A stretch of DNA of 19,647 nucleotides from Colivivens sp964452915 (GTDB taxonomy: Bacteria > Bacteroidota > Bacteroidia > Bacteroidales > Bacteroidaceae), in assembly GCA_964452915.1 (NCBI GenBank), contig CAYVNW010000044.1, positions 1 to 19,647 on the forward strand, in the 5' to 3' direction. Below are positions 13,978 through 19,647 of the stretch, in pieces (positions within the stretch are counted from its first letter, which is position 1; each line of letters starts with the position of its first letter). The notes under the pieces were generated by a model. The model was given only the letters and a program-made list of their open reading frames with translations. It had not been told where the DNA came from and did no database searches. Both the position numbers and the translations under genes were made by a program.

Positions 13978-15491
13978 GCCTTGTGTCCTCCTATTTGATT
14001 GTTGCGTTCACGGGCAGTGGCTCCTTCGTTGAAGTTGAGTCCTTTTAGAATGGCGTTCTTTCCGAACTTCTTTTTGATGTTGATGAGTGTTTCTTGCACT
14101 CTTTTTTCCTTCTCTAATGTGCGGCCAAGTCGCCTCGCCTCTTTACGCTGTTTTTTGTAATTATCAAATATATCAAGTTGGGTAGGGAGTGAACGCTGTT
14201 TACCAACGTACACCAATGGTTCACTGGCAATATGGTTTGCACAGATATTCAATCGTCTGACAAGTAGCAACGGATTGGCTGATTTTTCAAATAAGCGGCG
14301 TGTTGCCTCAACGATCATCCGTCCCGATGACGTACGCATGGTTAGGTTTGCCGTTGCATGTGCGTGTTTCGGAACCGTACGTCCATAATGGTCAAGACTG
14401 ACCGGACCATCATACATGGTATGTATCGTTTTATCTGTCATGTTTTCCTTGTCATATCCAACCGTGATGACTATTTGATCTGTAGTCAGGCGTTTTTCCA
14501 CAAGTTCGAGAGCAAGTGCGTCAGCCATTTCCATTATTACAGTCTTTGCCTGCTCAAAGGGATAAGGAGAATGCAGCACCTGCCCGTTGCTAAGAGATCT
14601 CACTTCCGGCTTGTACGATTTTATGTCGTCAATAGTACATGGTTCCCAACCCCATGCATGGTCAATAAGCAATTCTGCACTGACACCAAATAGTTTGTAG
14701 AGCAGTTCTTCATTGTTCAGTGAGCAGCGCGCTATTTGTCCCATGGTAAAAATTCCGTGTTGTTCGAGTCGTGCGGCTATTCCATGCCCGACCCTCCAGA
14801 ACTTGGTCAGCGGTTGGTAGTCCCACAATTTGCGCCTGTAACTCATCTCGTCAAGTTCTGCGATACGAACGCCGTTTTCATCGGCCGGCATTTTTTTTGC
14901 CTCTATGTCCATTGCAACTTTGCACAGATACAGATTGGTTCCTATTCCGGCTGTCGCGGTAATGCCTGTCTGCTGCAGTATATCCTTTATCATGCGTTGT
15001 ACTAATTCGTGTGCCGTCAGTTTGTATAGTCTCAAGTATTCTGTTGCATCGACGAACACCTCATCTATGGAGTATATATGAATGTCTTCCGGCGCGATGT
15101 ATTTGAGATAAATTTGGTATATGCGTGTACTGTATTCGATATAGCTTGCCATGTGAGGTACTGCGACAATGTAGTCGAGTCCCAACTCTGGATGTGCTGA
15201 CAGTTCGGTGTCAGATACTGATGTGCCTGTGAATTTATGGTGTGGGGCATATACAAGACGCCGTTGGTTTACAAGCCTCACTCTTTCGATTACTTCAAAC
15301 AAACGAGCCCTGCCTGCTATGCCGTATGCTTTTAATGAAGGAGACACTGCAAGACAGATTGTCTTTGCTGTGCGACTTGCATCAGCGACAACCAAATTCG
15401 TAGTCAGAGGATCTAACGAACGCCTTACACACTCTACTGACGCGAAAAACGACTTTAAGTCAATGGCGATATATGTCTTATTCTGTTGCAT
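13974..15491 (-). CDS. Y-family DNA polymerase (UvrX/UmuC/DinB-type)
   Basis: Translesion DNA polymerase of 505 residues. The palm begins IAIDLKSFFASVE with metal-binding D11, a probable steric-gate aromatic at F16 and E20. The second catalytic pair is SIDEVF with D143 and E144. Thumb HhH-like sequence (FWRVGHGIAARLEQHGIFTMGQIA) and a little-finger domain follow. QLDIF in the C-terminal third is a likely beta-clamp binding peptide. The C-terminus ARERNNQIGGHKA is the conserved ending of the UvrX/YqjW-type subgroup, distinct from housekeeping DinB. It would bypass DNA lesions and raise mutation rates. The ATG at 15491 is about 20 nt from the predicted transcription start, and an inverted repeat covers the promoter. 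It overlaps the YolD-like gene by 4 bp. Confidence 0.93.
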   Translation of the reverse strand: MQQNKTYIAIDLKSFFASVECVRRSLDPLTTNLVVADASRTAKTICLAVSPSLKAYGIAGRARLFEVIERVRLVNQRRLVYAPHHKFTGTSVSDTELSAHPELGLDYIVAVPHMASYIEYSTRIYQIYLKYIAPEDIHIYSIDEVFVDATEYLRLYKLTAHELVQRMIKDILQQTGITATAGIGTNLYLCKVAMDIEAKKMPADENGVRIAELDEMSYRRKLWDYQPLTKFWRVGHGIAARLEQHGIFTMGQIARCSLNNEELLYKLFGVSAELLIDHAWGWEPCTIDDIKSYKPEVRSLSNGQVLHSPYPFEQAKTVIMEMADALALELVEKRLTTDQIVITVGYDKENMTDKTIHTMYDGPVSLDHYGRTVPKHAHATANLTMRTSSGRMIVEATRRLFEKSANPLLLVRRLNICANHIASEPLVYVGKQRSLPTQLDIFDNYKKQRKEARRLGRTLEKEKRVQETLINIKKKFGKNAILKGLNFNEGATARERNNQIGGHKA

Positions 15492-15496
15492 ACTAA

Positions 15497-15520
15497 TTTG
15501 TCACTCTGTAATTTGACAAA
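15497..15520. promoter_or_regulatory. Inverted repeat over the polymerase promoter (candidate repressor operator)
   Basis: TTTGTCA (15497-15503) and TGACAAA (15514-15520) are perfect 7-bp inverted arms separated by 10 bp. The right arm overlaps the -7 box and the rest covers the predicted transcription start, the usual position for a repressor site. A LexA-like or S24-type damage regulator is a reasonable guess from the gene controlled. The regulator is not in this window. Confidence 0.55.
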
Positions 15521-15524
15521 GGTA
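15517..15524 (-). promoter_or_regulatory. -7 element of the polymerase operon
   Basis: On the minus strand TACCTTTG (15524-15517) fits TAnnTTTG. No convincing -33 TTTG lies 19-21 nt upstream. The predicted leader is about 20 nt. Confidence 0.55.
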
Positions 15525-15598
15525 CAAAATATTCTTCAATCTTATGCCGGGCTTTGTAAAAATTGCATGTGCAATATCAATGTGCGGAGATTTATTTG

Positions 15599-15606
15599 TA
15601 TCTTTG
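15599..15606 (+). promoter_or_regulatory. -7 element of the DUF4250 gene
   Basis: TATCTTTG fits the consensus and lies 39 nt upstream of the ATG at 15645. The -33 position is poorly matched. Confidence 0.5.
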
Positions 15607-15644
15607 CCGATAGACAAATTATATACATATTATAATTAATAATT

Positions 15645-15860
15645 ATGGACAAACTACCAAATGATCCGGCAATGTTAGTGTCGGCAGTTAACATGCTATT
15701 ACGGGATGAGGAATTCGATTCGTTGGAAGAATTGTGCTTCAACTTCGATACTACAGCAGAAAAAGTGAAGGAGCAACTTCAAGATAGCGGATATATTTAC
15801 AGTGAAGAACAGAAACAATTCCGTCCTGCCGGTTATGAGACAAATGTAGATGCAAAATGA
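15645..15860 (+). CDS. DUF4250 domain-containing protein
   Basis: Small cytoplasmic protein of 71 residues. The pattern LPNDPAMLVSAVNMLLRDE followed by SLEELCFNFDTTAEKVKEQL and a GYIYSEEQKQF segment matches the DUF4250 family (about 55-70 residues, probably helix-turn-helix-like from the spacing of helices). Function is not known. The stop overlaps the next ATG as ATGA, so it is translationally coupled to the unknown 82-residue protein. Confidence 0.82.
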   Translation: MDKLPNDPAMLVSAVNMLLRDEEFDSLEELCFNFDTTAEKVKEQLQDSGYIYSEEQKQFRPAGYETNVDAK

Positions 15861-16105
15861 TTTCAAAAGACAGTATTGAATCCGCTTATTGCTTCTTTCA
15901 TCAGAAGCTGCGTGTGTATCAGTATTCGAAACTCGACTGGCAGAAAGATGACATAGAACTTGCCATCAGTGAATATGTTGATGATATGGATAAGGCGCTA
16001 TACCATCAATTGGCTGGAGGCAAACAAGAATTTCTGCTTGATCACGAAAGTTTCGAGGAAGACTTAACGCGGGCCGTCAATTCGTTAGAAAAGATGATGA
16101 AATGA
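15857..16105 (+). CDS. Unknown small acidic protein (82 aa)
   Basis: Not recognised. It has 82 residues, acidic, without signal peptide or membrane segment, and predicted mostly helical. It is rich in aromatic and acidic residues (YCFFHQKLRVYQYSKLDWQKDD; DDMDKALYHQL; FEEDLTRAVNSLEKMM). Its ATG overlaps the DUF4250 stop (ATGA), so the two are probably made together. It ends 123 bp before glyA, which has its own promoter in the gap. Confidence 0.75.
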   Translation: MISKDSIESAYCFFHQKLRVYQYSKLDWQKDDIELAISEYVDDMDKALYHQLAGGKQEFLLDHESFEEDLTRAVNSLEKMMK

Positions 16106-16155
16106 TGGAGGCATGCCACCTAAATCGGGTAGCGAACAGAATCTGCCTTCAAAAT

Positions 16156-16186
16156 TTTGTAGAACGGGAATTTGTGTGTAAATTTG
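16156..16186 (+). promoter_or_regulatory. Promoter of glyA-rlmN-DUF4837
   Basis: TTTG at 16156-16159, exactly 19 nt, then TAAATTTG at 16179-16186: a full Bacteroidetes promoter. Predicted start near 16193 gives a leader of about 36 nt. Confidence 0.7.
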
Positions 16187-16228
16187 TAATCTGAAAATAT
16201 TGTAGAACAAAAAACTCAACACTAAGCA

Positions 16229-17509
16229 ATGGAAAGAGACAACGTGATTTTCTCCTTAATAGAGCGTGAACACCAACGCCAGAAGAAGGGAATAGAATTG
16301 ATCGCTTCGGAAAATTTTGTAAGCGACCAGGTGATGGAGGCTATGGGTTCATGCCTTACTAATAAATATGCTGAAGGCTATCCAGGCAAACGTTACTATG
16401 GCGGATGTGAGATAGTGGATATAGTAGAACAAACAGCTATCGACCGTGTGTGCAAACTCTTTGGAGCAGAGTATGCTAATGTTCAACCACACTCTGGAGC
16501 GCAAGCAAATGCCGCTGTACTCTTTGCAGTACTGAAGCCTGGCGATACTTTCCTTGGGTTAAACCTCGACCATGGAGGGCATCTCTCACATGGCAGCAAG
16601 GTGAATACAAGTGGTATATTGTATAATCCTATAGGTTATAATTTGAATAAGGAAACATGCAGGGTAGATTATGATGAGATGGAACAGCTTGCACTTCAAC
16701 ATAAGCCCAAACTGATTATTGGAGGTGGTTCTGCATACAGCCGTGAATGGGACTATGCCCGTATGCGCAAGATTGCTGACGAGGTGGGTGCATTGCTTAT
16801 GATCGATATGGCTCATCCTGCAGGTCTAATCGCTGCCGGACTTCTTGACAACCCTCTTAAATACGCACATATAGTTACGTCAACAACACACAAGACATTG
16901 CGTGGACCAAGAGGTGGCATTATACTCATGGGCAAAGACTTTGAAAACCCATGGGGACTTAAAACTCCGAAGGGACAGGTAAAGATGATGTCGCAAATCC
17001 TTAACTCAGCGGTATTTCCAGGTGAACAGGGAGGTCCACTTGAACATGTTATTGCTGCCAAGGCAGTAGCATTCGGAGAAGCTCTGACTCCTGAATTTAA
17101 AGTATATCAGCAGCAAGTGAAAAAGAATGCTTCGACTTTGGCACAAGCACTTATTGACCGTGGATTCTACATCTGCTCAGGAGGAACAGACAATCATAGC
17201 ATGCTGGTCGATCTGCGTACAAAGTACCCTGACCTTACAGGCAAGGTGGCAGAGAAGGCTTTGGTCGCAGCCGATATCACAGCAAACAAAAACATGGTGC
17301 CATTCGATACGAGAAGCGCATTCCAAACATCCGGAATTCGGCTCGGCACTCCGGCAATTACCACGCGTGGGGCAAAAGAAGATCTTATGCTCGAAATTGC
17401 CGAGATGATAGAAACAGTGCTCAATTCACCTGAGGATGAAGCTGTAATTGCACGTGTCCGTTCTCATGTGAACGACATCATGAAGGATTATCCAATTTTT
17501 GCATGGTAA
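16229..17509 (+). CDS. glyA: Serine hydroxymethyltransferase
   Basis: PLP-dependent cytoplasmic enzyme that converts serine and tetrahydrofolate to glycine and 5,10-methylene-THF, feeding one-carbon metabolism. The 426 residues are full length. Landmarks are IELIASENFVS near the N-terminus, NKYAEGYPGKRYYGG, NVQPHSGAQAN, the PLP-contacting DMAHPAG, and STTHKTLRGPRGG with Schiff-base K222. The C-terminal SGIRLGTPAITTRG is present. The terminal TGG-TAA overlaps the rlmN ATG (ATGGTAA, 7 bp), so rlmN is coupled. Confidence 0.98.
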   Translation: MERDNVIFSLIEREHQRQKKGIELIASENFVSDQVMEAMGSCLTNKYAEGYPGKRYYGGCEIVDIVEQTAIDRVCKLFGAEYANVQPHSGAQANAAVLFAVLKPGDTFLGLNLDHGGHLSHGSKVNTSGILYNPIGYNLNKETCRVDYDEMEQLALQHKPKLIIGGGSAYSREWDYARMRKIADEVGALLMIDMAHPAGLIAAGLLDNPLKYAHIVTSTTHKTLRGPRGGIILMGKDFENPWGLKTPKGQVKMMSQILNSAVFPGEQGGPLEHVIAAKAVAFGEALTPEFKVYQQQVKKNASTLAQALIDRGFYICSGGTDNHSMLVDLRTKYPDLTGKVAEKALVAADITANKNMVPFDTRSAFQTSGIRLGTPAITTRGAKEDLMLEIAEMIETVLNSPEDEAVIARVRSHVNDIMKDYPIFAW

Positions 17510-18540
17510 GCGAGAATAATGTGAAGGAACCATTATTGGGTAAAACAACTGCTGAAATCCAAGAGATTGTGACAAATCTCGGTATGCCAAAATTCACTGC
17601 TAAGCAAATGACCCAATGGCTATATCAGAAGAATATTTCCGATTTCTCTGACATGACCAATATATCGAAACGTTATAAGGAATTATTGACGGAGAAATAC
17701 ACTGTGGGGACAATTGCTCCAACTGAAAGGCAGGTGTCGGCAGACGGAACAGTGAAGTATCTTTTCCCAACATCGGAAGGAAAGTTTGTTGAGACGGTGT
17801 ACATACCGGAACATGAAAGGGCTACTTTGTGTGTTTCGACTCAAGTTGGATGTAAGATGGGATGTATGTTCTGCCAAACAGGAAAACAGGGGTTCGATGG
17901 CAATTTACGAGCCTCTGATATCCTTAATCAAATATATTCCATTGAAGAAAAGAATTCTTTGACCAACATAGTGTTTATGGGACAAGGTGAACCACTTGAC
18001 AACTATGATAACCTATTGCGTGTAATAAGGCTCATTACGTCCGACGCAGGATGGGCTTGGAGTCCTAAGAGAATTACGGTTTCTACTGTCGGACTGAAAA
18101 AGAATATGCAAAGGTTCCTTGATGAGTGTGAGTGTCATCTTGCTGTCAGTATGCATTTCCCTCTTCATGAACAAAGGGAAAAATACATGCCTGCTGAGAA
18201 ACAGTTTCCTATAGAAAAAATTGTTGCATTGCTAAGACAGTACGATTGGAGTCATCAACGGCGTCTATCATTTGAGTATACCATGTTTGATGGTGTAAAC
18301 GATTCTACTTTGTATGCAAAGGAGATTGTCAAACTATTGCAAGGTATTGATTGCAGAGTCAATCTCATACGCTATCACCGCATAGAAGGTGTCTCTTTGA
18401 ATGAGTCGCCAATGACAAGGATGACAGCGTTCAGGGACTATCTGACTAAACATGGCGTATTTACAACAATCAGAGCATCCCGTGGACAAGATATAGATGC
18501 TGCATGTGGACTGCTCACAACTAAAAGAAAGGACCAATAA
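17503..18540 (+). CDS. rlmN: 23S rRNA (adenine2503-C2) / tRNA methyltransferase, radical SAM
   Basis: Methylates A2503 of 23S rRNA and A37 of some tRNAs at C2 by a radical mechanism. The 345 residues match RlmN. The [4Fe-4S] cysteines are C117-x3-C121-x2-C124 (CKMGCMFC). C110 (TLCVSTQ) and the C-terminal C335 (DAACGLL) are the catalytic pair. FMGQGEPLDN follows as the SAM-binding GGEP-like region, and VSTVGL and VSMHFP strands are in place. RlmN is favoured over Cfr because the sequence and housekeeping context are of the RlmN type. It begins inside the end of glyA and is followed after 10 bp by the DUF4837 gene. Confidence 0.96.
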   Translation: MVSENNVKEPLLGKTTAEIQEIVTNLGMPKFTAKQMTQWLYQKNISDFSDMTNISKRYKELLTEKYTVGTIAPTERQVSADGTVKYLFPTSEGKFVETVYIPEHERATLCVSTQVGCKMGCMFCQTGKQGFDGNLRASDILNQIYSIEEKNSLTNIVFMGQGEPLDNYDNLLRVIRLITSDAGWAWSPKRITVSTVGLKKNMQRFLDECECHLAVSMHFPLHEQREKYMPAEKQFPIEKIVALLRQYDWSHQRRLSFEYTMFDGVNDSTLYAKEIVKLLQGIDCRVNLIRYHRIEGVSLNESPMTRMTAFRDYLTKHGVFTTIRASRGQDIDAACGLLTTKRKDQ

Positions 18541-18550
18541 AACTATAACT

Positions 18551-19647
18551 ATGAAAATTCAGAAAGCAAACAGAAGGAGGACAGTACATGCAATGTTGTG
18601 CATTGCATGTGTAACCTTGGGGCTTGCTTTAACTGCTTGTTCGGCAAATCCAGATGTCCCCAAACGCAAACATCATCACTCATGGTTGGTTCCAACATCG
18701 AGTGGTAATCCGTACGAAGTGATGGTGGTGTGTGCCGATTCGTTGTGGCAAGGTTATGCAGGCAAAGCAATGCGCGATGTCCTTAATAAGGAATTGCCAA
18801 TGCTGCCACAGCCTGAGCCGATGTTTCATGTGAGTCATATCACACAAAGAAACTATAATCGTATAACGAATATTTTTCGAAACATAATCATACTTGAAGT
18901 TGATAATCAGACTACTCAACCTAAGATGACTTATCAACGCAATGTGTATTCAGATCCACAAATTATAATAACAATTAAGGGACCGAGTGGAAATAGTATC
19001 TCGACATTTATCACCGAACAAACGAAGGTCTTAATAAAGAACTTGTCGGCAGAGGAGATTAACCGTAATGCATCATTGTTGGAAGATGAGTATAACATTA
19101 AATTTTATCGTAAATGCAAAGAGATGTTTGGCTGTGAGTTGTTTATTCCAAATGACTTGTTGAAGATGAAGGAAGGCGCCAACTTCCTATGGGCATCCAA
19201 CGATGGGTTGTCTACCATTCAAAATATATGCGTATACACCTATCCATATGTTTCAGAGAAGGTATTCACACGGCATGCTTTCATAGCGATTCGTGACACA
19301 GTCATGAAACGCAATATTCCAGGAGCACATCCTAATCAATACATGACGACAAATCCAGATTATGTCAGTACAAAAGCCATTAATGTGCGTGGCAGGTATG
19401 TGTTTGAAGCACGCGGACTATGGAGAATGGAAAACGATATGATGGGAGGGCCGTTCATTTCGCATTCCACTGTCGATACGGTAAACAACAAGGTAATTGT
19501 GGTTGAGGGTTTCGTATACGCTCCAGAAAAGATGAAACGCACGATGATTCGTCGTTTGGAAGCCGCACTATATACTTTACGGTTACCATCTGCAGTACAA
19601 AAGCCATTAATGTGCGTGGCAGGTATGTGTTTGAAGCACGCGGACTA
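18551..19647 (+). CDS. DUF4837 family lipoprotein, 3' end lost at contig edge
   Basis: Lipoprotein of a Bacteroidales-specific DUF4837 family, function unknown. An unusually long basic N-terminus (KIQKANRRRT) precedes a hydrophobic stretch and the lipobox LTAC, with the lipidated cysteine at residue 30. The mature part includes SGNPYEVMVVCADSLWQG, RNIIILEVDN, a GANFLWASNDG segment and RGLWRMENDMMGGPFISH, typical of the family. 347 codons are reliable (to 19591) and end LYTLRLPS, close to the usual C-terminus, so only a short tail should be missing. The last 55 bases copy 19366-19420 in another frame and do not belong. It lies 10 bp after rlmN. Confidence 0.87.
   Translation, partial: MKIQKANRRRTVHAMLCIACVTLGLALTACSANPDVPKRKHHHSWLVPTSSGNPYEVMVVCADSLWQGYAGKAMRDVLNKELPMLPQPEPMFHVSHITQRNYNRITNIFRNIIILEVDNQTTQPKMTYQRNVYSDPQIIITIKGPSGNSISTFITEQTKVLIKNLSAEEINRNASLLEDEYNIKFYRKCKEMFGCELFIPNDLLKMKEGANFLWASNDGLSTIQNICVYTYPYVSEKVFTRHAFIAIRDTVMKRNIPGAHPNQYMTTNPDYVSTKAINVRGRYVFEARGLWRMENDMMGGPFISHSTVDTVNNKVIVVEGFVYAPEKMKRTMIRRLEAALYTLRLPSAVQKPLMCVAGMCLKHAD
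19593..19647. repeat. Right terminal 55-bp direct repeat (copy of 19366-19420), likely assembly artefact
   Basis: The final 55 bases equal 19366-19420 exactly. The base before differs (G at 19592, T at 19365). The internal copy reads in frame in DUF4837, while the terminal copy enters the same gene in a different phase. It mirrors the left-end repeat, with the same length but unrelated sequence. Confidence 0.9.

Noticed and set aside
15562..15573. Palindrome TTGCA-TG-TGCAA upstream of DUF4250
   Set aside because: Arms of five bases are common by chance, and the position relative to the -7 box does not decide a function.
16157..16208. Direct repeat TTGTAGAAC (16157-16165 and 16200-16208) upstream of glyA as an operator
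   Set aside because: Short imperfectly placed repeat. One copy overlaps the -33 element and the other lies in the leader, with no supporting symmetry.
1..19647. Terminal repeats as evidence of a circular plasmid or phage with direct terminal repeats
   Set aside because: The left and right 55-bp repeats are different sequences and each matches a site inside its own end, so the ends do not join each other.

Overview
This window looks like a chromosomal fragment of a Bacteroidales bacterium, probably Prevotellaceae. The support is a type IX secretion plug protein, Bacteroidetes-only families (Porin_10, DUF4468, DUF4837, DUF4250), moderate-to-low GC, and repeated use of the Bacteroidetes promoter pattern (TTTG, about 19-20 nt, TAnnTTTG). 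The genus is an inference. I see no tRNA, rRNA, CRISPR array, insertion sequence, prophage or defence island. Most of the content is housekeeping.

Layout. 1-2074 (minus): uxaC followed by a T9SS plug protein (DUF5103) that starts with GTG and runs off the left edge. 2075-2773: the only long non-coding stretch. It holds the uxaC promoter and, on the plus strand, a cobalamin riboswitch with its own promoter and a terminator but no gene between them, then a 17-bp palindrome and the promoter of a DUF488 gene (2774-3133, plus). 3167-7435 (minus): a probable envelope operon of DUF4468 protein, two-TM small protein, Porin_10 porin and an SGNH-hydrolase/cyclophilin fusion. 7610-12905 (plus): a TlpA-like lipoprotein thioredoxin, ung, a HAD hydrolase, a phospholipase D/cardiolipin synthase-like protein and a GHL10 glycoside hydrolase. 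13056-13382 (plus): a Gdx/SugE-type SMR exporter with a short leader. 13399-13723 (minus): a cupin whose natural ATG is separated from the body by an A7 tract that breaks the frame. 13810-15491 (minus): a UvrX-like Y-family DNA polymerase and a 55-residue YolD-like partner overlapping it by ATGA, with an inverted repeat over the promoter. 15645-16105 (plus): DUF4250 and an unknown small protein. 16229-19647 (plus): glyA, rlmN and a DUF4837 lipoprotein cut by the right edge.

Caution about the edges. The first 55 bases are an exact copy of 348-402, and the last 55 bases are an exact copy of 19366-19420. Both terminal copies are out of frame with the gene they sit in. Two different repeats of exactly 55 bp, one at each end, fit contig ends made by a k=55 de Bruijn assembler. 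They do not look biological. Sequence outside 56-19592 should not be trusted.

The most interesting real biology is the geneless cobalamin riboswitch transcript, the operator-like repeat on the mutagenic polymerase and its tiny coupled partner, the SGNH-cyclophilin fusion, and the frame-broken cupin.
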